From Trachythela sp. YZ-2020 (Eukaryota; Cnidaria; Anthozoa; Malacalcyonacea; Clavulariidae), in the NCBI GenBank assembly GCA_016169945.1, contig JADLSH010000193.1:992001-1056000 (forward strand): DNA of 64,000 bases, given 5' to 3'. Below are positions 9,935 through 21,002 of this stretch, in pieces. Both the position numbers and the translations under genes were made by a program. Positions within the stretch are counted from its first letter, which is position 1, and the number at the start of each line of letters is the position of its first letter. Below the pieces are notes generated by a model. That model saw only the letters and a list, made by a program, of their open reading frames with translations, did not search any database and had not been told where the DNA came from.

Positions 9935-12900
9935 CTGGAAAGATTAAGCAATTATGAGTAGGTTTCACTAAGCGTTGAAGGGTTTTTATAGATGGAAATG
10001 ACAAGCGAAAATTATTTACGTATTTTAGACTTAACCAGAAGCAGTTGCGAAAAATGCAACCTTAGGCCCTCTGACAGGAATTGAATCCGCGGCCCTGCAA
10101 TTCCGATGTAGCGCTCTGACCACTGAGCTACAGAGTCCAGTTGGCAAATGGCAAGAGCTGACCACAAGTTCATGTATTAGCTAGGGTGATGCCAACTGGT
10201 GCGTGGTTTTAGGGTAAATATTCTACATTTTTGGGCATCTCGCTCGATAGAACTAAACGTTGAAGGGTTTTTAAAATTTTCGCTTGAAATTTCCCTCTAC
10301 AAAAACCCTTCAACGTTTACAGTATAGTTCTATTGAACCGGTCTCACTGGGCAATATCGTGCAGCCGATGGTGGTAAACCGATAGTTATCAGAATGAGAC
10401 TTTGATGTTAATTACTTTCATATGAAGTCTTGTTTTTGGTTGAGTATAGATAGAATTGAGGGATATAGTTTAATGTTCTTGCTGCCATAAGTGTCAGTGT
10501 TGACCATTATCTGCTGCCCTAATGTTCAAATTCAATAAACTTACTATCTCTTCTTCTAATTCGCTTGATCAAGACTTTCCTCTTACGAAAGAGAAGAAAA
10601 CCAATGGCCATTATGATAATCGAAGCACAAACACCACATGTGATTCTGATCACTTTAGAACTTGATGTTACTAAAATACACATTAGCATTATAAGTTAAT
10701 ATACAACAACAAAGAACATTACATAATACTTCTCTAATAACTGAATCAAAAAGGGAACTTCAATCGTAGTTTTGGGTTAAAGCTTGGATCATATTTGCCG
10801 CGTTTGGTTTTTGGCGTATTTACCCCAATGAGCGTATCACCCTGGGGTAACAACGTTACAGTCAATTAAAACTCATGTATATAAAGTTTGGTTGATTCTG
10901 TGCTGTGCGTCGAGGATCTTTCTCCGGATTTCTTCTAAAAGTAGCCCGTAGGCTTCAGTAGTCAAGCACGCGTATCATGAGCCTCTGGCTTGGGTAACCA
11001 CATCCGGTATAATCAACATTAAATAAATATGTAACTAATATAGCTCAATGCCTAACCTGGACATGGTTTCATGTGGCAGGGTCTACTGTCTCTGTCTTTC
11101 CCATATTTGGAACAGTCACCTCCATGTTTGGGAGGTGGGTTATCACACCTGCGGGACCACGTTTCGTGCCCCGCGCCACACGTTACACTGCATGCTGACG
11201 ATTTTGTCCAGTTGCTATAGTTACCATCAACTAAAATTATCCACGTATACAAGTTAATGAAGGACAATAAATTTTACTTCTGTACATTATAATTATATAA
11301 ATTTGGACAAGTATGACAACTTACTTGGACAAGGTCGTCTTTCACAAATTCGATATTCCATCTCCTTTCCCGAGACAGTGCAATTCTGACCTCCATTCCT
11401 CGGAGTAGGATTGTTACATAAACGTCGCCATGTTTCTACACCTTGTCCACATGAAACATTACATTGACTGCTTAAATACCAGTCATTGTAGCCACCATTC
11501 ACTATGCAATTAAAAATTAAGAAAAGGGTAAATCATAAATGAGACACTGGCTTAAATTGCAATAGAGACACTGGCTTAAAATTTGCATTTTTCGCAACTG
11601 CTCCTGGTTAGGTCTAAAATACGTATATGATTTTCTCTAGAAATACTCGAAATTTCCGTCTACAAAACCGTTTAACGTTTAGACACGGAAGGGTTAACTT
11701 TGTAGGTTAAAGGTAACTACGAAAAGAATAGTATATTATATTACCAACACAAGGTTTCCTGGTACACTGTCTGTACTCAACAGGTTTTCCCAGATGACTG
11801 CAGTTTCTCCCACCATACTTTTGGTCAGGGTTGTTGCAATCTCGTACCCATGTTTCAAAACCTTGACCACAAGTTACAGAACATGAATTGTTCAATGACC
11901 AGTTGCCATAATTACCATCCACTATTTCGAAATGAAAAAATTGCATTGGTGTGAAATGATAAATGACAAAATACGTCTAATACACTGCTTACTGCCTGAT
12001 GTAGTGATCAACATTCCAAAACCTTTCCATGAAAAACAATGGAACATTCCGATCGCTGAATCGTGACTGGATCGCACTATTGTTATACTAAGTGTTATGC
12101 AAAGGAACATTATGGATAATTAAAAAATGGCTGCCAGTACTTTGTATATTGTATATTGAAAACGATAGCTCTTTAAACCAATTACCATGCTTTCTCGATT
12201 AAGACTACTTATTAAATCAAAATTTAACACTTTATAATTAAGAATGAAAAAAATATGCAAGGAAGATGATTGCTCTTTTAAATGTGCTACAAGCACCAAA
12301 ACGAAGTTATTCATCCAAATTTGCCAAATCTAGAACAAAACTGGTCAGTGGCGTAGCCAGCAACATGTGGGGGTGGGGACAATTTATGAAGGAGTTAGGC
12401 CCAGCAAGCGCCGAAGGTGTGAGCTCACTAGGGGGGATCCAGGGAGTTTTGAAATCTGAGGCCAGGCCGCCTAGAGTCGCGGAAATGTAATAAAATTTGC
12501 TAACTGCGGTAAGAAAATGGTTCTTAACTTCTTACAAATTTCTCATCGCCCAAAGCCCACCCCCCAACATTTCTCATAGGATTAAAATATATCTGGAAGG
12601 TTGTCCTGAAGGGAGTTGGGGGGACTCGTCCCTACCAGTCCCCCCGTGGCTACTCCACTGAAACTGGTAATGTAATTTTAAGTTTTGATTTCTAAAGGCC
12701 ATACAAGGCAACTATTTTTGGAGTCGCTGTGTGAGGATAGCATTTTATTGGAAATATTATAGTACATTAAGGCCATACCTGGTGTACATTTAGGGATATC
12801 ACAGTATTCCCATCTCTTACTCCTATCTGTAGTAAAACACCAAGGTCGTTGTCCTGAGTTCTGAGGATTTCGACAATAATTCTTGGCGATATTTAATTCT

Positions 12901-15900
12901 GGATATGTCATGTTCATGGTATGACGATGTGGACATTGTTCTGTCCATGACTGACACGGAATACCTGAGGCTGTCACTGATATGTTGCCAAGGTATTTGC
13001 TGCCTTCTAAGTAAAGACAATCTAGAAGAAAACTATAGTGGTTAACTAAAGGACTGACTAACTAAAATTTTGGATATGCATTCAGAGAACACAACTCACC
13101 ACCTTCCAGTTACAGTATCATTATGTATTTCGTCTATCCCAGAGCAATTAATAACTTATGCTTTACCCTCAAGAATTGCGTGGAAAAAATGTACTACAGA
13201 GAATTTTGAACATTATCAGAGCGAGTTAAACCGAAAACTAGATTTCTTAGATTGCCTTTCGCTGGACGACTCGGATTGTGTCGAAAGATATGCTGAGGAA
13301 CTTACGAAATGTATGCTGAGTGCCAGTGAGGTTTTGCCTCATGTCTCGTATAAAAGCTATATCAAGCCTTATTGGAATGATAAATTGAAATCATTAAGAA
13401 GGGAGGTATCTAGGAAACATATGCAATGGGTACAAGGTGGGTGCCCTAGGGGATGGCATAAAACGTATGCAGAATATAAAGAAGCAAAGCGTCTTTTTAG
13501 ACGCGAACAGCGGTGTTGTATCATGAGTATACATTGAAAGAGTATGCTGACATGTCAAATATGCTAGAGCAAGATCAAAATAGATTTTGGAAACTACTCA
13601 ATTTTACACGGAAAAATAAAGGAAGTAAATTATGTCTGGAAGTTGGTGCTGAAATAGTACATGATCCACAAAAGATTAGCGGGTTATGGGCTAATTATTT
13701 TGAAGACCTGCATGAATTTAAACGGCACGAAAATGAAAATACCTTTGATAGGGACTTTTTGAACATGATTGAATCTGAGATACACCGATTGGTTCTTCAA
13801 GATGATGCAGATGATACGGTTCCTGCCCTGCCGTTCACACTTAATGAGGTATGCCAGACAGTCAAAAATTTACCGAATGGGAAATCCCCTGGCTTTGATA
13901 ATATATGCTACGAACATATAAAATATGGCTGCCCCAGTCTACTAAATCATATGGTACTACTGTTTAATGCCACTGTTCGTCTGGAATATGTTCCAACTTG
14001 TTTTAAATTGTCCGTAAAAGTTCCAATTCCAAAAGGAAGTGCAAGACAGAAGACATTTGATAATCATCGTGGGATTAGCCTAATGCCTGTGCTGGATAAA
14101 CTTCTGCAAAAGTTGGTTCTGAATAGAATTTTATCTATTCCTAATTCCAGAATACATCGTCTTCAAGGAGCATATCAGTCGGAACAAAGTGCATTGACAA
14201 CTGCATTTGTGATAGACGAGTCTATCAGAGATTGTTGTGAAAATAACGACAGGGTTTACACATGCTTCGTGGATATTAGCAAGGCCTTCGATCGTATGTG
14301 GATTACGGTTCACCATCGTTTGCTGATAACATTACCGTATTAGGTCGTTTGAAAACAGCCTTAGATCATCTTTTGGATGTTTTAAACTCATTCAGCCGGT
14401 CCTGGAGGATTATTTTTAATATTAAGACAACGGTTATCATGGTATTTGGCGAGAAAACTGGAAAACGTCCCATACCAGCAAGAGAATGGGTTCTTGGTAA
14501 CTTCTCCATTAAAGAGGGGTCAACGTGGAAAAATCTGGGAGTAGTGTGGAATGCGAACAATAAATTTGAGTTAACAATTGATACTGTATTAAAGAAAGGC
14601 TATGAGGTTTTTGACATGATCGTAACCTTGGGAGTCATGGTGGCTTGAACCCCAAGGTAGCAACAAAATTATGGAAAAGTATAGCTCTTCCGCATATACT
14701 GTATGGGTGTGAATTGTGGTATCTAACCTTGCAACAGTTGTCCAAACTCGAGAAAATTCAAAACTTATTTTGCAGAATTGCACAATCGTTACGTCCTGGG
14801 ATCTCCGGATCAGCGGCAAGAGGCCTTATGGTCTTCTTAGCATACAATCAGAAATCTGTAGAAGAAAGCTCTATTTTCTGGGTCGTATTATCAGCTCCAG
14901 CTCAGCACTTGCCTTTAGGAAGCCATTTGTACGTCGACTGATCAAATGGAAATGGAGGAATGAGGTTGTTAGTGGGTTCATTCCTGATATTATTGGAATC
15001 TTAGAAAGGTATGGCCTCTATTTCGGATTTTATAAGATCTGATAATTTTCCGGCGAAAAAGTGCTGGAAGAAGATTGTCAATGTAGCCATGTATGAAAAA
15101 GAAGAAATGGTTTGGGTGGACAAACTTCACCAAAAACCGGTTCTGAGTCTGTATATGCAAGTGCATCCGCATTTAGATGTCATTTTTTGGTATAACATTT
15201 GGGACTTTATTCCATTGAATTCTAAAATTATAGTTGATGTTATTCGCCTGTTGTGTGGATCACTCAAAATTAATGGCAACAGAATTGAGAACTTTAGCTG
15301 CTCACACTCGTTCTTTTTTTCTTTTTGTAACAAGTTTGTGACTAATCCTGTATTTCACGCCCTTTTATATTGCACGAACACTGCAAATGTGAGAGAACAT
15401 TGATGGGCATGGACCACAGACAATCTACCAGCGGACATAATGGTTATATTTAATTCTTTGGATGATGATGACTTTGTCCAGTTAATCAGTGACGCTATGC
15501 CTGGGAACATTGCTACATTCAAATTCGTTTTGCATACAAAACTCTCTCTTTGAACCGTTTGGGTGAGAGGTTCTAACTTTGACTATTGTAGAGCTCAGGA
15601 ACTTATTGGGTATATTAATGTAGTGACATTTCTTTCCTTCTATTTTATATTGTATATTCATAGGTAATTTTATTTTGTAACTCTTCAGCAATGGAGGTAA
15701 TAAAGATTTTTACTGACTAATCGACTGACCGACCGACCGACCGACCGACTGACCGACCGACCGACCGACCGACCGACCGACCGACCGACCGACCGACCGA
15801 CCGACCGACCGACCGACCGACCGACCGACCGACCGACCGACCGACCGACCGAATGCAAACTAATAATATACATAGAAATATTTCTCGAATTTAATAGGCT

Positions 15901-18900
15901 GATTCCAGTGCAGTTAATCCCAAACAGCAGTGAAAAAAAATTGTAACCACAGTGCAATTTTTGGTAACCACAGTGCAATTTTCTGTAATCACAGTGCAAT
16001 TTTCTGTAATCACTATGAACCAATCAAATTTGAGCTGGCTAGGTGCAATTTTCTGTAATCACTATGAACCAATCAAATTTGAGCTGGCTAGAAGCATGGG
16101 CAGAATGCTCAAAAACAAATCAACATGGCGCCCGCTCGGCCTAAACTGAAACTTGAGTTTTGGACGAAAATGACGATTTAAATTCTATTTAAAAGGGGGA
16201 AAATTTAGTTTTCCAAAACTAGATTTAAGAAATTCACATGGTTCAGTTCACTTTCAAATTTTGTGCAATGGATACAAATGATATAGTATATAAAAGGAGC
16301 GAAAACTTTATCAGTGGACGGTTCGCCCGGAAGCTAGCTGGCAAGTTGAAAGTATAGTTGTCTCGAACATTTTTTATGTACGGTATATTACTAATAAGTA
16401 ATATATTATAAGTAATATAATTTGAGGTCTTTGAAAAACTCACTCGTGCATGTTATATCCAAATTGCACTCGAAACCATGCTATTACCTATACTAATTAT
16501 TATCTCAGAAATGGTCATACTGATTTATTCCTTGCCAAGCCAAGAAGAGAATTTCTTTAAAAATATTTCTGGTATAGCGAGGCTAAACTCTGGAATAGTC
16601 TTCCTCTTGATACTAAACTAAGCTAACGGAATCAATTTACTCTTTTAAGAATCTTTCGAAACAGAATGTTTATCGGGCACATATATACGCTAGTAGCTTA
16701 ACCCGTCTAACCAGCGAGTAATTAGTATTCAAAATGGCGTCGCGTGCGCACGGGTGTGCGCACGGTAGTAATTAGTATGCAAGCCACCATATTGGAAAGT
16801 GATGTACCCTCTGAGGTTGCGTAACCTAGAGGTTGTGCAACCTGGAGGTGACGTTTGAACCGAGTATTAGTATTCACGCGTCACGCCTGGAAGTAAGAAT
16901 AATAATGAGGTGACGTAACGTAAAGCGTTGCGTAACATAAAGCGTTGCGTAACATAAAACGTTGCGTAACGTTTAAATACTAATAGCGTTGCGTAACATA
17001 AAGCGTTGCGTAACATCCATACCGAGAGTATAAACTGAGTGACGGCGCACGGTGTGTGCACTAAGATATGACGTCATATTACAGCATAAATACTTACGGG
17101 ACATATTTAGCGAGTCCCGTAGAAGTACTCATTTACGGGACCTTATTGCGGGACATATTTAACAAGTCCCGCTCAAAGGGACGCGTTGGGGACGTCTTGC
17201 GGGACATATTTAGGGGGTCCCGTTCGAAGGAATGTATAGGTATCGCCATGGAACAATCTTACGGGACGTCAGGACGCGTTAAAATGCGTCCCGTAGCGAC
17301 GTCCCGGGGTCCCGCAACATGCGTCCCGAAGTCACGTAAGACTGTTCCATGGCGATACCTATACATTTTGTCAAACGGGACAAGACGTCCACAACGCGTC
17401 CCTTTGAACGGGACTTGTTAAATATGTCCCGCAATAAGGTCCCGTAAATGAGTACTTCTACGGGACTCGCTAAATATGTCCCGTAAGTATTTATGCTGTA
17501 ACATGACGTCATATCTTAGTGCACACACCGTGCGCCGTCACTCAGTTTATACTCTCGGTATGGATGTTACGCAACGCTTTATGTTACGCAACGCTTTATG
17601 TTACGCAACGCTATTAGTATTTAAACGTTACGCAACGTTTTATGTTACGCAACGCTTTATGTTACGCAACGCTTTATGTTACGCAACGCTTTACGTTACG
17701 TCACCTCATTATTATTCTTACTTCCAGGCGTGACGCGTGAATACTAATACTCGGTTCAAACGTCACCTCGAGGTTGCACAACCTCTAGGTTACGCAACCT
17801 CAGAGGGTACGTCACTTTCCAATATGGTGGCTTGCATACTAATTACCACCGTGCGCACACCAGTGAACTCAATTTGGTTACCTGGAACGATAACTGGCGG
17901 TGAAAAGTGAAGCCAAAATAACAGTGCCTACGCCATCAAACGTGATTGGTTTCACAACGGCCAAAGTTCAAAATAAGTTCACGAAAACAGAAAAAAAACT
18001 TTAATATCTGTTAAAACCTGCACGATAGCTTACTGTATCTTATCCCATATTTTTATGGCTTTCATAAACTTTTTGCACAAACTAGCTTATACGACTGACA
18101 AGTATTTTCGCTGTTTGAACAAAAACACTGAGAAAACTTGCTTTAATTAACTTACTTCAGTGACAAAGATATGTTTTCCTCCTAGTTTTCCTTCTGTGAT
18201 CTTTTTTAGCCAGTTACAAAGGAGAAACTACTTCGATTTGCAAAAAAACTGTTGTTTTTTTCAAAAAAATAATACAAAAATAGAGTTTACGTACGAACCG
18301 CGCAGTAAATAAGTTGTGGGGGACTGAAACTGACGTACGAACCGCGTAGTGATACGTAAAAGGGGACTGAAACTGACGTACGGACCGCGTGAAATTGACT
18401 TTTGAGGGACTGAAACTGACGTACGGACCGCGTGAAGGACTGGGATTTAGGCTTCACTTTTTTCCGCCTGAATGATTGAATGTTATCGTTCCAGATATTA
18501 AAAATTTATGGAGTTCACTGGCGCACACCCGTGCGCACGCGACGCCATTTTGAATACTAATTACTCGCTGGTTAGACGGGTTATGCTACTTACGCTGTGA
18601 TATTTTGTAATGCATGGATCTCACCAATTGATTAATCTACTACAGTAAATATTTCGTTGTGTATATTTTTGTAACTAACTTTATTTTTCCATTTTTCTTG
18701 TAATTGTTAAATTGTTTGACGCCCCTCGAGGGAATCAACTAACTGTTGACGAGGCCAGCGTCATTAATTAAAAAATCATTTACATACATGCATACACACA
18801 CACACTCATACAGACACACACATACGCATACATACACACATACACACATACACACACATGCATGTAATCAGTAATCAGTGATCATTTATTGAACGTATTA

Positions 18901-20477
18901 ACACTTAGCTTGAATGGCAGTTTACACTGACGAAGGCACTGTCTAGATGAACATGCATTGTCTAGATGATACATTGACTAGAAATATTAAAAACTAAGGC
19001 ATGGCATGGAGAAATCCTGAAGAGTAGACAATATGTGATCAAGGAAATAATAATATAAACTAATATTTCACCATACCTTCCTTTTCGAAATATTCTTTCC
19101 GAGCATAAACCATACACTCCGGGGAGTCTCCGGCATTTCTAGATGGCTGTTCCAAACAATTAAACAGATTTTCTTTCTCTGGATTTCCCGCCAAGTAGAT
19201 AGCTTTCCAAGCCTTTACAAACACACTACATTCATTTAGAAAATGAAGACACGTCTCCTTGCAGATTCTCTTTGGTTTAACAACACTTGTAGTGCGGTCG
19301 CAACCTTGAAACGTGTAGTAACAGCCAGTGAAGCGCATTTGGTCTTCGCACTCTGGTGAAGCTGAAATATTTCGTCCTTTAAAATTTGCGCGGGCGTACG
19401 TTTCCTGGGACATCCACAACCGGCTATTCCAGTACTGTTGCAATATCACAGACACATTCACGTATTTATCAAGTTTTAATCCATAATGTTTACAAAATGG
19501 TTCGTCCAGTTTGATTAAAGGATGACAGTCACTGTGGTTGGTCAGCACAGGCTCTTCTTCAGCCGGTATACATGAACTAAAGAGTAAAGAATATATTTAC
19601 AAAGGATTTTCTTAAACAAGAGGCGAATCCAGCCTATCTGATAAAAAGGGTAATATTCTAGATTTTGGGTATCTCGCTCGTTAAAACAGATCTAATGTTT
19701 TATAGATGGAAATTTTCGAGCGAAAACTATATACATAATTTATGTAGACCTAACCAGGAGCAGTTGCGAAAAATGCAACCATACGATTCGGCCCTGCGAT
19801 TTTGGTGCAGCGCTCTGACAATTATAGACAAATTTGCCTAACGCTTGTTCATACCCAATTCACAACTTTGGATAACTCACATGCTCACTATTGTTCTAGT
19901 TTACGAAAATATTGAATGGAATTAAGCATTAGAATAATCTACATGAATGAATTGCTCTTATACATAATTCTAATAATGCTTAGTTACCTTTGTTCTATTA
20001 GTAACTAGGCATGTGAGTTATGCAAAGTTGTGAATTGGGTAGCGACGATGAAAACAGCGTTAGCCAAATTTGTATATTGATAGAAATACATATTTTTCAG
20101 TGGGGTGCACCATTCTGCAAGTAGAGAAAATTATGTAAAAAATGCAATAAAAAATAAAGTTTCTGTATGCAACTGCTTGATCCGGACTTTTTATGCGGTG
20201 CTGACTTTATGAAGGTGCACACGCATTGCACCCTCCCATAAAATGTGCCTTTGTCTAAAGCTCATTAATAATTCACGACAAAGGAAATCAGCACCATATC
20301 GTTGTCCTGACAACATGGTAATAAACGTCCATAATTAAATTAAGTCAAATTTAGCGTTGAATATATCTTTAAATAATATGAGTTCGTTTGAGAAGTTATA
20401 TCGTACACTCAAAGTTTTGTGATCAATTAAAAGAGCAATTGTTTACCTTTCTGCCAGGAGTGCTAATTCATCGTTTC
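9780..20477 (-). CDS. Gene A: Fz-Kringle-TSP1x3 single-pass receptor
   Basis: Gene model joined from minus-strand exons 20447-20477, 19077-19576 (CRD), 12779-13021 (Kringle), 11745-11921, 11325-11501 and 11057-11230 (TSP1), 10545-10670 (membrane segment) and 9780-9934 (tail). All listed borders have GT/AG signals, and the phases agree at each junction that could be checked. The predicted product is a type I membrane protein with a Wnt-binding-type CRD next to a Kringle, as in ROR receptors, but with three TSP1 modules before the membrane and no kinase. The 56-residue tail carries SPYAVL, YEEI and YGSM tyrosine motifs. No signal-peptide exon was found between 20478 and gene B, and the 12-codon linker exon of B and D was not found. 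Introns hold a LINE, a fold-back element and SINEs. Ligand and function are inferred only from domain families. Confidence 0.75.
9965..10145 (-). mobile_element. tRNA-derived SINE, family 1 (copy 2)
   Basis: Best-preserved copy. The minus strand reads CTCTGTAGCTCAGTGGTCAG (A box) and GCGGATTCAATTCCTGTC (B box), then TTGCATTTTTCGCAACTGCT and a 3' part ending near AACCCTTCAACGCTTAG. It lies in the last intron of gene A. Confidence 0.7.
10200..10340. repeat. Fold-back of SINE 3' ends
   Basis: TAGAACTAAACGTTGAAGGG and its inverse CCCTTCAACGTTTACAGTAT face each other across about 60 bases, and GGCATCTCGCTCGATAGAAC is a SINE family 1 3' end. This looks like two SINE tails joined head to head. Confidence 0.5.
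10545..10670 (-). CDS. Gene A transmembrane exon
   Basis: A 126-bp phase 1-1 exon between attttag and gtaagt. It encodes V-T-S-S-S-K-V-I-R-I-T-C-G followed by the hydrophobic run VCASIIIMAIGFLLF and a strongly basic stop-transfer segment RKRKVLIKRIRRRD. This gives type I topology with the TSP1 modules outside. Confidence 0.8.
11057..11230 (-). CDS. Gene A TSP1 module 3
   Basis: A 174-bp phase 1-1 exon. It has the D-G-N-Y-S-N-W-T start, C-S-V-T-C-G-A-G, W-S-R-R-C, and a C-x-x-K-P-C-P end; six cysteines in the TSP1 spacing. It is two or three bases-per-codon shorter (one residue) than modules 1 and 2, as is the matching exon in genes B and C. Confidence 0.85.
11325..11501 (-). CDS. Gene A TSP1 module 2
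   Basis: A 177-bp phase 1-1 exon: N-G-G-Y-N-D-W, C-N-V-S-C-G-Q-G, W-R-R-L-C-N-N-P, and R-R-P-C-P. Six cysteines. It is the counterpart of B 23693-23869 and D 62353-62529, which share the N-G-G-Y start and C-x-V-S-C-G. Confidence 0.85.
11575..11690 (+). mobile_element. SINE family 1 fragment
   Basis: TTGCATTTTTCGCAACTGCT, CCTGGTTAGGTCTAAAATAC and a CATCTACAAAACC-like end match the SINE body. The tRNA-like head is missing. It lies in the intron between TSP1 modules 1 and 2. Confidence 0.55.
11745..11921 (-). CDS. Gene A TSP1 module 1
   Basis: A 177-bp phase 1-1 exon: D-G-N-Y-G-N-W-S-L, C-S-V-T-C-G-Q-G-F-E-T-W, Y-G-G-R-N-C-S-H-L-G, and R-K-P-C-V. It is closest to B 24526-24702 and D 61206-61382, which fixes the order of modules across paralogs. 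Confidence 0.85.
11922..12778. other. Intron of gene A
   Basis: Between TSP1 module 1 and the Kringle I see no exon. Around 12350-12650 there are G/C-runs (GGGGGTGGGGAC, CCCACCCCCCAAC) that look like remnants of a repeat. Confidence 0.4.
12779..13021 (-). CDS. Gene A Kringle domain exon
   Basis: A complete Kringle in one 243-bp phase 1-1 exon. It begins D-C-L-Y-L, then has I-P-C-Q-S-W, Q-C-P-H-R-H, N-Y-C-R-N-P, R-P-W-C-F-T-T-D and W-E-Y-C-D-I-P-K-C. The six Kringle cysteines and the RPWC motif are present. Only one of the two acids of the usual DxD lysine-binding site is seen, so plasminogen-type lysine binding is not expected. Confidence 0.88.
13040..15718 (+). pseudogene. Truncated LINE (non-LTR retrotransposon)
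   Basis: Several overlapping plus-strand frames (13070-13537, 13513-14343, 14298-14648, 14645-15042, 15011-15403) make up one decayed ORF2. RT landmarks are N-G-K-S-P-G-F-D, D-N-H-R-G-I-S-L, G-A-Y-Q-S-E-Q-S-A and F-V-D-I-S-K-A-F-D (block A). Block A then jumps directly to a F-A-D-N version of the Y-A-D-D box, so roughly 100 residues are deleted and the catalytic box is altered. L-Y-G-C-E-L-W follows. The endonuclease is missing (5' truncation). The organisation is jockey/CR1-like; the exact clade is unsure. It sits in a gene A intron directly beside the Kringle exon, and its 3' end leads into the GACC repeat. Confidence 0.75.
15719..15853. repeat. (GACC)n microsatellite
   Basis: About 33 nearly perfect GACC units follow the LINE tail (TTTACTGACTAATCGACTGA). 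It probably grew from the LINE 3' tail. Open frames across it on the minus strand are artefacts. Confidence 0.9.
15940..16095. repeat. Short tandem repeats (CACAGTGCAATTTTCTGTAAT)
   Basis: A unit of about 21 bases, CACAGTGCAATTTTCTGTAA, occurs about four times. A longer unit of about 53 bases including ACTATGAACCAATCAAATTT is present twice. No coding sense. Confidence 0.7.
16490..16691 (+). mobile_element. LINE 3' fragment, left half (split by insertion)
   Basis: A degraded frame contains A-K-L-W-N-S-L-P-L-D, the conserved C-terminal motif of LINE reverse transcriptase proteins, then an F-K-N-x-F-R-N-R-M-F-like stretch. It continues after the fold-back element at 18597, where a TTTGTAATTGTTAAATTG-type 3' UTR and a (CA/CATA)n tail are found. 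Confidence 0.5.
16692..18590. mobile_element. Fold-back transposon with 6-bp TSD (short member of the 31.6-kb family)
   Basis: Ends AGTAGCTTAACCCGTC and GACGGGTTATGCTACT are inverted, and the flanks carry a perfect 6-bp duplication TACGCT (16686-16691, 18591-18596). The two arms of about 0.5 kb are near mirror images. From the outside in each holds a CG-rich block, tandem TTACGCAACGCTTTATG units, ATGACGTCATAT, and small GGGAC...GTCCC hairpins. They meet around one copy of the about 92-bp unit (17225-17385). No gene lies inside. A hAT MITE of 660 bp is nested in the right arm. It lies in a LINE tail within a gene A intron. Confidence 0.85.
17861..18520. mobile_element. Nested hAT-type MITE
   Basis: CAGTGAACTC and GAGTTCACTG form the ends, and an 8-bp duplication GCGCACAC (17853-17860, 18521-18528) interrupts an otherwise continuous arm of the fold-back element. 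Longer imperfect inverted ends include GGAACGATAAC and GTGAAGCC. CAG termini with an 8-bp duplication are hAT features. Inside, GGGACTGAAACTGACGTACG is repeated three to four times at 18315-18440. It has no coding capacity. Confidence 0.85.
18597..18870 (+). mobile_element. LINE 3' fragment, right half, with CA-rich tail
   Basis: This continues the fragment at 16490-16691. TGACGAGGCCAGCGTCATTA precedes an A-rich end and a (CATA/CA)n microsatellite at 18780-18860, typical for LINE tails of this type; a related 3' end is seen near 37800-37905. Confidence 0.5.
19077..19576 (-). CDS. Gene A Frizzled-like CRD exon
   Basis: A 500-bp exon (phase 2 in, phase 1 out) starts S-C-I-P-A-E-E-E-P. Landmarks are D-C-H-P-L-I, P-F-C-K-H-Y-G, a middle C-E-D-Q, G-C-Y-Y-T-F-Q-G-C-D-R-T, I-C-K-E-T-C and F-N-C-L-E-Q-P, ending D-S-P-E-C-M. 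The cysteine order follows the Fz fold (C...C...C...C..C...C...C..C...C...C) with an extra C-terminal Cys. It is the most diverged CRD of the locus: the WYY after the last Cys in B and D is replaced by MVYARKEYFE. Confidence 0.8.
19645..19820 (-). mobile_element. tRNA-derived SINE, family 1 (copy 3)
   Basis: Body and 3' end are intact (TTGCATTTTTCGCAACTGCT, CGAGCGAGATACCC). The head stops near TGTCAGAGCGCTGCACC, probably cut by the neighbouring MITE at 19827. Confidence 0.6.
19827..20075. mobile_element. MITE with about 60-bp inverted ends
   Basis: ACAAATTTGCCTAACGC ... CCCAATTCACAACTTTG is mirrored by CAAAGTTGTGAATTGGG ... GCGTTAGCCAAATTTGT. The centre is AT-rich and non-coding. A related half-copy may lie at 23970-24040. 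Confidence 0.65.
20447..20477 (-). CDS. Gene A micro-exon before the CRD
   Basis: A 31-bp exon between ttttaaag and gtaaac, phase 1 in and phase 2 out, encoding N-D-E-L-A-L-L-A-E. Both phases match the position between signal peptide and CRD seen in B (39637-39664) and D (55375-55402). The upstream signal-peptide exon was not found before gene B's tail. Confidence 0.6.
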
Positions 20478-20554
20478 CTTTAAAATAAAATATGCAAAAG
20501 TATAATCAGGCTCAGCAATATTGAATTGAGAACTTGGCTTGACTTAAGCAAGTA

Positions 20555-20760
20555 CTGAAGTAGCACTTTTCCTGTTTTCTATTTGCAAGATACTCTAACC
20601 GTTTCTCTTATCCTGTGGTAACACACTAACACTGAACCAATAAGGTTAACCCTTACTGAACCTCTAGAAGAACAGTTTAGCACTGATTGAGCTATCCAGT
20701 TTCTATATTTTTAGTTTAATTTAGGCAAATGTTTTGAATTCTAAATAAGTCAGTTGTTTT
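20555..20760 (+). mobile_element. SINE family 2 copy
   Basis: The 3' half with CTGTGGTAACACACTAACAC, CCTCTAGAAGAACAG and the family end GAGCTATCCAG plus a TTTAGTTTAATTTA tail. The same end recurs at 23495, 30300 (inverted), 41025, 53285 (inverted), 58205 and 62590 (inverted). Confidence 0.55.
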
Positions 20761-21002
20761 AAAACAAGCAAGCAAAGTAAGTATAAACCAGATAATTATT
20801 AACATCACCAAATACAGAGTACATAATTGAGAGAAAAGACCCACAAAATAATTATATATTCATCTAAAGAAATTGGCATTTGTAATTTGCCTCAACTAGT
20901 CATCTTTGGATCAAGTCATTGAACTAAAAATGCTCTTAATAGTAGACAAGGCAGTTTCTATGAAGAGAGTGACAAATATTTTCATTTCGATAGTCTGATA
21001 GG

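Noticed and set aside
15685..16023. 112-aa minus-strand frame with VGRSVGRS repeats
   Set aside because: It is a read-through of the (GACC)n microsatellite following the LINE tail.
16867..17733. Frames with FMLRNALCYAT repeats
   Set aside because: They come from the TTACGCAACGCTTTATG tandem units in the TIRs; the same peptide appears wherever the repeat does.
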